Source: Kiloniellaceae bacterium (GTDB taxonomy: Bacteria > Pseudomonadota > Alphaproteobacteria > Kiloniellales > Kiloniellaceae). Taken from it: DNA of 64,000 bases. Numbering within the stretch: position 1 is the first letter of the stretch; each line of letters opens with the position of its first letter. The notes below the pieces were generated by a model that was given only the letters and a program-made list of their open reading frames with translations, ran no database searches and was not told the origin of the DNA. The DNA is taken from contig WHTV01000001.1 in NCBI GenBank assembly GCA_009377535.1, forward strand, positions 106,421 through 170,420, written 5' to 3'. Below, piece after piece: positions 1-8,818 of this stretch. Both the position numbers and the translations under genes were made by a program.

Positions 1-534
1 GCGCTCTCCATCGCCGCCGGCTGGCGCCTCGCCGGCTTCGAGGACGTGCTCGGCGCCCGCACGCCGGTCGTGCGAGCCATGCCGAACACCCCGGCTGCCG
101 TCGGCCGCGGCATGACCGTGCTCTGTGCCAACGCGAGGGCCGACGCGAAGCTGCGCGCGATCTCCGGTGAGCTGCTGGCCGCCGTCGGCGAAACCGCCTG
201 GGTCGACGACGAAGGCCTCATCGACGCGGTCACCGCCGTCTCCGGCGGTGGCCCAGCCTACGTGTTTCTCCTCATCGAATGTCTGGCCAAGGCGGGCGTC
301 GAGGCCGGCCTGCCGGAAGACCTCGCCATGCAGTGCGCCCGTGTCACGGTTGCCGGTGCCGGCGAGCTGGTCCACATCGCCAGCGAGCCCGCCTCCACCC
401 TGCGCGAGAACGTCACCTCACCCGGCGGCACCACGCTAGAGGCGCTCAAGATCCTCATGGCCGAAGATGGTCTGCAGCCGCTCATGACCCGTGCCGTCGC
501 CGCCGCCACCGCCCGCAGCAAGGAGCTGGGGTAG
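1..534 (+). CDS. proC: pyrroline-5-carboxylate reductase, 5'-truncated by the window edge
   Basis: Frame open from base 1; RAMPNTPAAVGRG, AVSGGGPAYVF and ENVTSPGGTT motifs typical of ProC. Confidence 0.93.
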   Translation, partial: ALSIAAGWRLAGFEDVLGARTPVVRAMPNTPAAVGRGMTVLCANARADAKLRAISGELLAAVGETAWVDDEGLIDAVTAVSGGGPAYVFLLIECLAKAGVEAGLPEDLAMQCARVTVAGAGELVHIASEPASTLRENVTSPGGTTLEALKILMAEDGLQPLMTRAVAAATARSKELG

Positions 535-588
535 GGAACGCGGCTCCGCCTTTTTGACATTCGGCCCCGCCGGTCCATGTCATAGGCC

Positions 589-1512
589 ATGAGCACCGAA
601 AGCTGGCAGACCTCGCGCCGCGCCGTGCTTGGCGGCCTGGCGACCTTGCCTTTCGCCGGACCCATCGCCCGCGCCATCGAGGACGCGCCGATCACCCGGC
701 CCATTCCGTCGAGCGGCGAAGCGTTGCCGGTCATCGGCATGGGCTCCTGGATCACCTTCAACGTCGGCGGCGATCAGCGCTTGCGCGATGTCCGCGCCGA
801 GGTGCTGCGCGAATTCTTTGCGCGCGGCGGCAAGCTGGTCGACTGCTCGCCGATGTACGGGACTTCGGCCGAGGTCATCGGCTACGGGCTGGAAAAGATC
901 GGCCGGCCGCCGCAGCTGTTTGCCGCCAGCAAGGTGTGGACCTGGTGGCAGTCGAACGGGCCGGAGCAGACGGAGGAGCAGCGCGCCGCCTGGGGCGTCG
1001 AGCGCTTCGACCTCATGCAGGTGCACAACCTGCTGAACTGGGACGGCCACCTGGAAACTCTGAAGGCCTGGAAGGCGGAGGGGCGCTTGCGCTACCTCGG
1101 CATCACCACCTCCCACGGCAGCCGCCACGGCGAGATGGAAGAGGTGATGAAGAGCCAGCCGCTCGATTTCGTGCAGCTGACCTACAACATCCTGGATCGC
1201 GAGGCTGAAGAAAGGCTGCTTCCGCTGGCCGCGGATCGCGGCCAGGCCGTGCTGGTGAACCGGCCGTTCCGCCAGAAGGCGCTCATCCGCCGCTTCGAGG
1301 GTTATCCTCTGCCGGATTGGGCGGTGGAGATCGACGCCGTGAACTGGCCGCAGTTCCTGCTGAAGTTCATCGTCTCCCACCCCGCCGTCACCTGCGCGAT
1401 CCCCGCCACCTCGCGCCCCGACCACATGGCGGAGAACATGGGTGCGCTCCACGGCCGCCTGCCCGAGGCCGACCTGCGCCGCCGCATGGTCGCCTATGTC
1501 GAGAGTCTGTAG
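589..1512 (+). CDS. aldo/keto reductase with Tat-like signal peptide
   Basis: N-terminal SRRAVLGGLATLPFAGP; AKR-like VDCSPMYGTS, MQVHN and LRYLGITTSH segments. Confidence 0.8.
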   Translation: MSTESWQTSRRAVLGGLATLPFAGPIARAIEDAPITRPIPSSGEALPVIGMGSWITFNVGGDQRLRDVRAEVLREFFARGGKLVDCSPMYGTSAEVIGYGLEKIGRPPQLFAASKVWTWWQSNGPEQTEEQRAAWGVERFDLMQVHNLLNWDGHLETLKAWKAEGRLRYLGITTSHGSRHGEMEEVMKSQPLDFVQLTYNILDREAEERLLPLAADRGQAVLVNRPFRQKALIRRFEGYPLPDWAVEIDAVNWPQFLLKFIVSHPAVTCAIPATSRPDHMAENMGALHGRLPEADLRRRMVAYVESL

Positions 1513-1523
1513 GCTCTCCCCCC

Positions 1524-2159
1524 ATGTTCCCCTTCGATGCGGAAGTGCTGGACTCCAGCTATGCCCTCTACAACGCGGCGGTCTGGCCGGCCCAGGCTGT
1601 TGCCCTGGCCTTGGCGCTGATCGCGGTCTGGCTCAGCGTCTGGCTGCGCCCCGGCGCCGGCCGCGCCGTCGGCGTCCTTCTCGCGGCCGGCTGGCTGTGG
1701 TGCGGCTTGGTGTTCTTTCCGCGGTACCTCGCGCAATTGGACTTCATGGCTCCGGTCTATGGCTGGGCCTTCGTCACCCAAGCCGGGCTGCTGCTTTGGG
1801 CCCTGGTCTGGCGCCCGCTGCGCCCGCGTGCGCCGGCGCGGGCGGCGGGAGTGGCCGGTCTGGCGCTGGCGTTCCTGGCGGTCTGCGGCCTGCCGCTGGT
1901 CTCCGGCCTCGGCGAGGCCGGCTTCGCCGCCGCGCGCGTCGTCGGCATCGCGCCCGGCCCCACGGTGATCTTCACCCTCGCCCTGCTGTTGCTGGCCGAG
2001 GGGCGGGTGCCCCGGCTGCTGCTGATCGTCCCGCTGCTGTGGTGCGGGGTCGCCGCGGTCACCGGCTGGACGCTGGGCGTGCCGGAGAGCCTGGCGGTGG
2101 TTCTGCTCGCCCTGCCGGCCGTCGGGCTGCTGCTCTGGCCCGCTCGCCGCCCCGGCTGA
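1524..2159 (+). CDS. multi-TM membrane protein, DUF6064-like
   Basis: ATG at 1524 inside the longer ORF; several hydrophobic helices; N-terminus MFPFDAEVLDSSYALYNAAVWPAQ. Confidence 0.6.
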   Translation: MFPFDAEVLDSSYALYNAAVWPAQAVALALALIAVWLSVWLRPGAGRAVGVLLAAGWLWCGLVFFPRYLAQLDFMAPVYGWAFVTQAGLLLWALVWRPLRPRAPARAAGVAGLALAFLAVCGLPLVSGLGEAGFAAARVVGIAPGPTVIFTLALLLLAEGRVPRLLLIVPLLWCGVAAVTGWTLGVPESLAVVLLALPAVGLLLWPARRPG

Positions 2160-2208
2160 GCCTTGCTATTCTTCACGGTGTGACGATCGGATTCGGGACG
2201 AGAGCAGC

Positions 2209-2700
2209 ATGAGTGATGCCCCCCTGAAGGACGCCGCGCGGCGCGTGCAGGAGGCCATCGAGGCCGCCGGCTTCGCCTTCCGCGTCAGCGAGTTTCCGGC
2301 CTCTACGCGCACCTCGGAGGAGGCCGCCGCGGCGATCGGCTGCGCCGTGGCGCAGATCGCCAAGTCGCTGATCTTCCGCGCCCGTGACAGTGGCCGGGCG
2401 GTGCTGGTCATGGCGAGCGGCGCCAATCGGGTCGACGAGAAAGCGGTGGGCCGCCTGCTGGGCGAGAAGCTCGCACGGGCCGATGCCGACTTCGTGCGGA
2501 CGAAGACCGGCTTTGCCATCGGCGGCGTGCCGCCGGTCGGCCACCGCGAAGCGCCGGTTGCCTTCATCGACGCGGATCTCATGGATATGCCGGAGATCTG
2601 GGCTGCTGCCGGCACGCCCAACGCTGTCTTTCGCCTGACGCCGGTGGCCCTGGTGGCACTGACCGACGGTCAGGTGGCGGCCATCAAGAAGCCCGCATAG
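2209..2700 (+). CDS. YbaK/EbsC-family (Cys-tRNA(Pro) deacylase-like) protein
   Basis: AQIAKSLIF, VLVMASGANRVDEK and TGFAIGGVPPVGH motifs. Confidence 0.85.
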   Translation: MSDAPLKDAARRVQEAIEAAGFAFRVSEFPASTRTSEEAAAAIGCAVAQIAKSLIFRARDSGRAVLVMASGANRVDEKAVGRLLGEKLARADADFVRTKTGFAIGGVPPVGHREAPVAFIDADLMDMPEIWAAAGTPNAVFRLTPVALVALTDGQVAAIKKPA

Positions 2701-2772
2701 CACCGGGGGGGAGGTGGCCTTTCATTCGGCCTGCCCGGGCCCTAAGTTAGGCGGTAAGGAGGACAGTCCGAC

Positions 2773-3441
2773 ATGGTCAAGAAACCCTCTGCGCGAAAGC
2801 GCTCCGGCAAAGCTTCTGCCAAGAAGGCTTCGGCTAAGGATTCTGGCAAGGCGGCGGCCGCGGACACCCCCCGGCACATCATCGACACCGCCTTCGTGCT
2901 GGTGCTCGAGCGCGGCTGGCGCGGTCTTTCCCTGGCGGAAATCGCCGAGGCGGCCAAGCTGCCGCTGTCCCAGGTCTACCCGCTGTTTCCCTCCAAGCAG
3001 GCGATCCTCGACGGTTTCACCGACAGGGTCGATGCCGAGATGATGGCGGAGGGCGCCGAGGACCTGGACAGTCCCGCCCGCGATCGCCTTTTCGACATGC
3101 TGATGCGCCGTTTCGACGCTCTGCAGCCGTACAAAGAGGCCCTGGGAATCATTCTGCAGGACCAGCTGCGTGACCCCCTGGCCGCCTGCTGCGGGCTCGG
3201 CCGCCTGGCGAGGTCCATGGCGACGACCCTGGAGGCCGCCGGCTTCTCCACCACCGGCTGCCGCGGTGTCTTGCGTCTGAAAGGGCTCTCGGCGATCTAC
3301 CTCTCGGCCATCCGGGTCTGGCTGCGCGACGACAGCGAGGACATGGCCAAGACCATGGCTCATCTGGACAAGCAGCTCGCCCGCGTGGACAACCTGGTCG
3401 GCCGGCTCAAAAGCTACCGGCCGCGCCGCGCGGCCGCCTGA
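2773..3441 (+). CDS. TetR-family transcriptional regulator
   Basis: TetR HTH: IIDTAFVLVLERGWRGLSLAEIAEAAKLPLSQVYPLFPSKQAIL. Confidence 0.75.
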   Translation: MVKKPSARKRSGKASAKKASAKDSGKAAAADTPRHIIDTAFVLVLERGWRGLSLAEIAEAAKLPLSQVYPLFPSKQAILDGFTDRVDAEMMAEGAEDLDSPARDRLFDMLMRRFDALQPYKEALGIILQDQLRDPLAACCGLGRLARSMATTLEAAGFSTTGCRGVLRLKGLSAIYLSAIRVWLRDDSEDMAKTMAHLDKQLARVDNLVGRLKSYRPRRAAA

Positions 3442-3680
3442 GCGGATTCCGCCGGCAAGGGGCGATTGAGCCAAGCCGCTCTTATGGTTAACGAATCTCT
3501 CGGCGGCAGTCGGGCTCCTGCCCGACTCCGCGGCCCGCCTCGGAAAAAATTCATTGTGCAGTGCAGCAAAATCTCCTTGACCGCATACAAATGGCGGCTT
3601 ATATCAAGGTCACGCACAGATTGGTGCGACGCAACATTTTCTCCGTGGGATAAACCCGCCAGAGATGAGGAGCCCAGATC

Positions 3681-4187
3681 ATGGCCGTTTCCGCTAACCC
3701 GTTTTTGAATGGTGAGTTCCCCAAGATCGATTTCGCTGCCTTCATGGACCCCAGCAAGTTCACCGAGCAGTGGGAGAAGTTCGACTTCGCCAAGGTCGCC
3801 GATCAGTTCAAGGTGCCGGGCCTCGATGCCCAGGCGCTGGTCGAATATCAGAAGCGCAACCTCGAGGTCTTCGCCCTGGCCAACAAGATCGCCCTTGAGG
3901 GCGCTCAGGCCTTGATCAGCCGGCAGGCCGAGTTCGTCCGCAAGGGCGTCGAGGACGCCTCCAAGGCGCTGTCCGAGCTGAACGCCGCCGGCACGCCGCA
4001 GGACAAGCTGTTGAAGCAGGCCGAGCTGGCCAAGGCCGTCTACGAGGCCGCCGTTGCCAACCTGCAGGAGCTGACCGAGATGGCCAGCAAGTCGAACGGC
4101 GAGGCCGCCAACCTGCTGTCGACCCGCGTGAGCGAGAGCTTCGGCGAGTTCACCGGCGAGATCAAGAAGACCGCGAAGAAGAAGTAA
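3681..4187 (+). CDS. phasin family protein
   Basis: 168 aa, helical; NLEVFALANKIALEGAQALISRQAEFVRKGVEDASKAL pattern; KTAKKK tail. Confidence 0.85.
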   Translation: MAVSANPFLNGEFPKIDFAAFMDPSKFTEQWEKFDFAKVADQFKVPGLDAQALVEYQKRNLEVFALANKIALEGAQALISRQAEFVRKGVEDASKALSELNAAGTPQDKLLKQAELAKAVYEAAVANLQELTEMASKSNGEAANLLSTRVSESFGEFTGEIKKTAKKK

Positions 4188-4226
4188 GCCGCTCTTCGCG
4201 GAGCTATTTCCTCCGAAAAGTGACTA

Positions 4227-4253
4227 AGGGCCGTCCTCCGGGGCGGCCCTTTT
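4227..4253 (+). terminator. intrinsic terminator downstream of phasin gene
   Basis: AGGGCCGTC CTCCG GGGCGGCCCT TTT hairpin followed by U-run. Confidence 0.7.
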
Positions 4254-4388
4254 CGCTGTCGGCCACCCGCTTTCTCCTCGGGCCGGTTGATCCAGGGCGC
4301 GCGGCGCCGTCGCAGCGGGACTTAACATTTTCCGGCGCCACCCTATCTTAGCGGGTTGAAAAACCACCCAGCGAAAGGGAGAGCGCAG

Positions 4389-5147
4389 ATGAGGCAAACA
4401 GCGAGGCTTACGGTTCTGGGCGTGGTGGCGGCGGCGATGCTGCCGCTCGGGGCCCAAGCCGGCGAGAGCGTGACCTACAGCGTCGATGGTGCGGAATTCG
4501 AGGGCTACAACGCGCCCGCCAAGGGCGACTCCAAAGGTCTCGTGCTGATCATCCACGACTGGGACGGGCTCACCGACTACGAGGAGAAGCGCGCCGAGAT
4601 GCTGGCCGAGATGGGCTACGACGCCTTCGCCGTCGATCTCTTCGGCAAGGGCAACCGACCGGCGGATGTCGACGCCCGGCGGGCCGAGACCGGCAAGCTC
4701 TACAGCGACCGCGAGAAGATGCGCAGCCTGCTGACGGGCGGTCTCGCTGCGGCGCGCGAACGCAGCGCTGCCCCGGCGGTGGTCATGGGCTACTGCTTCG
4801 GCGGCGCCGCGGTGCTCGAGATGGCGCGCTCCGGCCAGGCCGAGGAGGTCGCCGGTTACGCCACCTTCCACGGCGGCCTCGCCACTCCTGAGGGTCAGAG
4901 CTATCCGGCCTCGACCCCGCCGCTGCTGATCGCTCACGGCGGGGCGGACAGCTCGATCACCATGGACGAGGTGGCGGGCCTCTCGAAGGAGCTGGAGGCC
5001 GGCGGCCTCACCTACGAGATCCAGGTCTACTCCGGTGCGCCGCACGCCTTCACGGTGTTCGACTCCCAGGCCTACCGGGAGACCGCTGACAGGCAGTCCT
5101 GGCAGGCTTTCCAGGATTTCCTCGCCAGCACCCTGATCGGCAGCTGA
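4389..5147 (+). CDS. dienelactone hydrolase family protein with signal peptide
   Basis: ATG 4389 with hydrophobic leader; VMGYCFGGAAVLEMA nucleophile elbow (Cys) and HAFTVFDSQAY. Confidence 0.85.
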   Translation: MRQTARLTVLGVVAAAMLPLGAQAGESVTYSVDGAEFEGYNAPAKGDSKGLVLIIHDWDGLTDYEEKRAEMLAEMGYDAFAVDLFGKGNRPADVDARRAETGKLYSDREKMRSLLTGGLAAARERSAAPAVVMGYCFGGAAVLEMARSGQAEEVAGYATFHGGLATPEGQSYPASTPPLLIAHGGADSSITMDEVAGLSKELEAGGLTYEIQVYSGAPHAFTVFDSQAYRETADRQSWQAFQDFLASTLIGS

Positions 5148-5200
5148 GACTCGGCAGAGCGGACCCGGCCGCCGCTGTGGGCGGCCGGGTCCTCCGCCTG

Positions 5201-5422
5201 TCAGCCACCCTGGTTCTGGATTGCCTTGACGTCGGCGGCGGTCAAGGCCTTGCCGCCGATGCCCCATTCCCCGCTGGCGATCTCGTGCACGCGCACCCAG
5301 GTGACGCCGCGCATGGCTTCACCCTCGATCGCCACCATCGCGTCGGTGACCTTGGCGATCATCTCCTGCTTCTGATCCTTGTTGAAGACGCCTTCGATGA
5401 GTTGGATGTCGACGAGGGGCAT
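5201..5422 (-). CDS. tautomerase (4-oxalocrotonate tautomerase-like)
   Basis: MPLVDIQLIEGVFNKDQKQEMIAKVTDAMVAIEG; catalytic Pro1 after Met. Confidence 0.85.
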   Translation of the reverse strand: MPLVDIQLIEGVFNKDQKQEMIAKVTDAMVAIEGEAMRGVTWVRVHEIASGEWGIGGKALTAADVKAIQNQGG

Positions 5423-5514
5423 GGACTGTCTCCTTCTGTGAATGGCCGTCACCCCCGCGGGTTTGCGGGTGCCGCGCCTCTGTGTGCGGGCAGGGGTCCC
5501 ACAACGCCGCCCGG

Positions 5515-5567
5515 GCCTGCCAGTTCACGAAGTGAAGTCGGCCGCTACAATAACTGAACTGGCAGGC
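5515..5567. promoter_or_regulatory. 13-bp perfect inverted repeat between tautomerase and HxlR genes
   Basis: GCCTGCCAGTTCA (5515-5527) and TGAACTGGCAGGC (5555-5567); nested TTCAC-GAA-GTGAA (5523-5535). Confidence 0.6.
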
Positions 5568-5628
5568 GGCGGCCCTCCGGCGTAGGCTGCTCTCCAGACG
5601 ATCGGAGCAAAGCCCGAAGGAGAGGCGC

Positions 5629-6327
5629 ATGGCCGAAGGCAGCTACAACCAGTTCTGTCCCGTCGCGATGGCGGCGGAGATCCTCTGCACCCGCTGGACC
5701 ATCGTCCTGTTGCGGGAACTGGCCGCCGGCTCGACCCGCTTCAACGAGCTGCGCCGTGGCGTGCCGCGCATGTCACCGGCCCTCCTCGCCAAGCGCCTGC
5801 GTGATCTCGAAGCGGCGGGCGTCGTCACGCGCTCCCCGCTGGCCGGCGAGGCGGAGATCCACGAATACAGGCTAACGGCGGCCGGCCGTGACCTGAAAGC
5901 CGTCGTCGAGGCGATGGGTCGCTGGGGCCAGCGCTGGGTGGAGTCGGACGCGTCGCTGCGCAATCTCGACCCCAACTTGCTCATGTGGGACATGCGGCGC
6001 AACCTCGACACCACGCCGATGCCGCGCGGCCGCAGCACCATCCAGTTCATCTATGGCGAGCTGCCGGAGGCACGGCGCAACTGGTGGCTCATCGTGGAGC
6101 CCGAGGCCAGCGTCGACCTCTGTTCGGTCGATCCCGGCTTCGAGGTCGATCTCTACGTGGCGACGGACCTGCGCACGATGACAGAGATCTGGATGGGCTA
6201 TCAGACCGTGGCCCGTGCCAAGGACGACGGCAAGCTGCTGCTCACCGGCAGCCGCAAGCTGGAGGCGGCCCTGCAGACCTGGCTGGGCCTCAGTCCCTTC
6301 GCCAAGGAGAAAAAGCTGGTGGCCTGA
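5629..6327 (+). CDS. HxlR-type wHTH transcriptional regulator with C-terminal extension
   Basis: CPVAMAAEILCTRWTIVLLRELAAGSTRFNELRRGVPRMSPALLAKRLRDLEAAGVV. Confidence 0.85.
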   Translation: MAEGSYNQFCPVAMAAEILCTRWTIVLLRELAAGSTRFNELRRGVPRMSPALLAKRLRDLEAAGVVTRSPLAGEAEIHEYRLTAAGRDLKAVVEAMGRWGQRWVESDASLRNLDPNLLMWDMRRNLDTTPMPRGRSTIQFIYGELPEARRNWWLIVEPEASVDLCSVDPGFEVDLYVATDLRTMTEIWMGYQTVARAKDDGKLLLTGSRKLEAALQTWLGLSPFAKEKKLVA

Positions 6328-6340
6328 GGCGCGTCCGGGC

Positions 6341-6802
6341 TCAGAAGATTCCCGCTTCCAAGCCCGCCGCCATGGCCATGCCCAGATCGCGGCAGTCGCC
6401 GACGAAGCTGTCCTGCCAAGGGCCGCGGCAGATGAGCGGCGCCTGCACCGCGCGCCAGCGCAGGCCGGTGACGATGGTCTCGACGCCGCGCTTGGTGCCG
6501 GTGCCGTCGTGGCCGGCGCGGATGTAGAGGCAATAGGGCAGGCCCTCGGTCTTCTCCAGCACGGCGTAGTAGCTGCGGTCGAAGAAATCCTTCAGCGCGC
6601 CGCTCATGTAGCCGAGGTTCTCGGTGGTGCCCAGGATCACGCCGTCGGCCGCCAGGATGTCGTCCGGGCCGGCCTCGAAAGGAGTGAGGGCGCGGACCTC
6701 CACCGCCTCGATCTCCGGCGCGCTGGCCCCCTCCACCGCCGCGTCGCGCAGCCGCGTGGTATTCTGCGAGGGCACGTGGGCGACGATGAGGAGGCGTTTC
6801 AC
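6341..6802 (-). CDS. flavodoxin-like / NAD(P)H-dependent FMN reductase family protein
   Basis: MKRLLIVAHVPSQNTTRL; DGVILGTTENLGYMSGALKDFFDRS. Confidence 0.75.
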   Translation of the reverse strand: MKRLLIVAHVPSQNTTRLRDAAVEGASAPEIEAVEVRALTPFEAGPDDILAADGVILGTTENLGYMSGALKDFFDRSYYAVLEKTEGLPYCLYIRAGHDGTGTKRGVETIVTGLRWRAVQAPLICRGPWQDSFVGDCRDLGMAMAAGLEAGIF

Positions 6803-6829
6803 CGCTATGTTTCACTAGCTATGGCGCCG

Positions 6830-7231
6830 TCAGCCGCTCAGCCGTCTGTAGAGGGCCCGGATGTAGCTGTGGTCGGCATCCTTGAACTCGCCCTCGGCAA
6901 GGTCGGTCTTATAGTCCTCCAGTTCCTGACGCAGGTCATCCGAATGGCCGCTGCGCGCCAGCAGCTTGTCGATGAGGGCCAGGGTCTCGGCATTCTTGGC
7001 CGCCTCGTCCGCCGGCAGGGCGGCAACCGCGGCGGCCTCCGGTGCTTCATCGGCCTCCGTCTCGGCCTCCGCGGTGCGGGTGCCGGCGGTCAACAGCACG
7101 CTCCAGGAAGTGCCGGCTGCCGCCACCTTGGTGTCGAGTACGCGGGCCGCTGCCAGCACTTCCTCGTCATTGTCGCTGCCCAGCGTCTCCAGCAGGGAAA
7201 TTATCTCCGCCCGGTCCAAGCCGTCGGTCAT
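6830..7231 (-). CDS. hypothetical protein (133 aa)
   Basis: ORF immediately downstream of ask, same strand. Confidence 0.6.
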   Translation of the reverse strand: MTDGLDRAEIISLLETLGSDNDEEVLAAARVLDTKVAAAGTSWSVLLTAGTRTAEAETEADEAPEAAAVAALPADEAAKNAETLALIDKLLARSGHSDDLRQELEDYKTDLAEGEFKDADHSYIRALYRRLSG

Positions 7232-7318
7232 ATCGCGCCTCGCTTCAAATGGTTCTATCCTCGGGCGCGACTTTAGCGAAAAGACCCCGGCTTCGGCAAA
7301 CTCGGGGGAAGCGCCGCC

Positions 7319-8764
7319 TCAGGCCGCGGCGCTGAGGGACGAGGCCGCCGCGCCGGCAGCCCGCTCGATCAGCGCCCGATGCAAGGCCCGGATGCAGGCG
7401 TCGTGGTCCCCCTCGTCGACGATGACCTGCATGTCGACCTTGCGCAGGAGGTCGTTGAAGCCGAGCGGCTCGATGCCGGCCTCGGCCAGGGCGGTGAGGA
7501 CGCGGGCCCCGAGTGCCGGCACGCGCAGGTCGCGGCCGAGGATCGAGATCACCGCCACGTTGCGCGAGTTGATCACAGCGGAGGGGAAGCGCTCGTTGAG
7601 ATCCTGCTCCACCCGCTTCACCGCCTTGGCCGCCCCCTTCAGGAAGTGGGTGATGGTGTTGGCGTTGGAGGTCTTGGCGACGATCTGCGCCTTGTGGCGC
7701 TTCAGCGTTTCGAGGATCGCCGCGTCGTAGCCCTTCACGCCGACCATGTCCTGCTCGAAGAACTCGAAGGCATAGACGCCCTTCAGGCCGGTGATGATCT
7801 CCACGGCCGGCGCCTTGGCCGCGAGGTCGCCGCGGATCACCGCGCCCGGGCTTTCCGGCTCGAAGGTGTTCTTGATGCGCAAGGGGATGCAGGCCTGGCG
7901 CAGGCCCTTGGCGGCGCTCGGATGGATCGCCTCCATGCCCATGTTGGAGAGCTGGTCGGCGACGTCGTAGTTGGTCTCCGCGATGGGCTTCACCGCCGCG
8001 GCTCCGACCAGCTTCGGGTCGGCGGAAGACAGGTGGAACTCCTTGTGGATCACCGCCTCCACGGCGCCGACCTCGACGGCGATGCGCGAGAAGGTCAGCT
8101 CACTGTAGCCGCGGCCGTAGAGCCCCACCAGACCCTCCTCGCACTGGACATAGCCGGTGACGATGGGCAGTTGGCGGGAGAGGTCGAGGGCCACGAAGGC
8201 CTCGGCGATGCGCTGGTCGAGCTTTTTGAAGCCGTTCTCGCGCCAGCCGGTCAGGTCGACGAAGGTCGCGTTCACATCCGCGCGCTGCAGCCGCAGCATC
8301 AGGTTGTGGGCGCTGTGCGCTTCGCCGACGCCGCACAGCATCTCGCGCACGGCCATCAGGTGCTCCGGCAGCTTGAAGTGGCCGAAGGAACAGAGGCGTC
8401 GCAGGTCCATAAGGCAGCTGCGCACGCCTTCTATGCGCTCCTCGACGAAGCGGTCGGCCAGGGCGATGTCGGCCGAGTCGTCGAGGACGTCCCGGTTCTT
8501 CTCGTGCATGGCCGCGCCGGTGCGGGTCAGCGCATCGCCCCAGGCCCACTCGCTTTCCGAGCCGGCGTAAAGCGCATAGACGCCGGCTTCGCCGGTCTTC
8601 TTGTGCTCCAGCAGCAGGTCGGTCATGCCGCTGTAGGCGGAGACGACGAAGACGCGGTTGTAGAGTTCCGTAGCCTGGCGATCGCCGATCATGATGTCGT
8701 TCACCACGGTATCGACTGCCGACGTGGAGGTGCCGCCGATCTTATGGACGGTCGGATTGGTCAT
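7319..8764 (-). CDS. ask: aspartate kinase, ectoine-type
   Basis: KIGGTS start, aspartokinase fold; directly follows ectABCD. Confidence 0.9.
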   Translation of the reverse strand: MTNPTVHKIGGTSTSAVDTVVNDIMIGDRQATELYNRVFVVSAYSGMTDLLLEHKKTGEAGVYALYAGSESEWAWGDALTRTGAAMHEKNRDVLDDSADIALADRFVEERIEGVRSCLMDLRRLCSFGHFKLPEHLMAVREMLCGVGEAHSAHNLMLRLQRADVNATFVDLTGWRENGFKKLDQRIAEAFVALDLSRQLPIVTGYVQCEEGLVGLYGRGYSELTFSRIAVEVGAVEAVIHKEFHLSSADPKLVGAAAVKPIAETNYDVADQLSNMGMEAIHPSAAKGLRQACIPLRIKNTFEPESPGAVIRGDLAAKAPAVEIITGLKGVYAFEFFEQDMVGVKGYDAAILETLKRHKAQIVAKTSNANTITHFLKGAAKAVKRVEQDLNERFPSAVINSRNVAVISILGRDLRVPALGARVLTALAEAGIEPLGFNDLLRKVDMQVIVDEGDHDACIRALHRALIERAAGAAASSLSAAA

Positions 8765-8818
8765 GGCTTGCCTGCGTTTGTCCTAGATATTCGATCCTGG
8801 GTCCGCGCCTGCAGCTGC

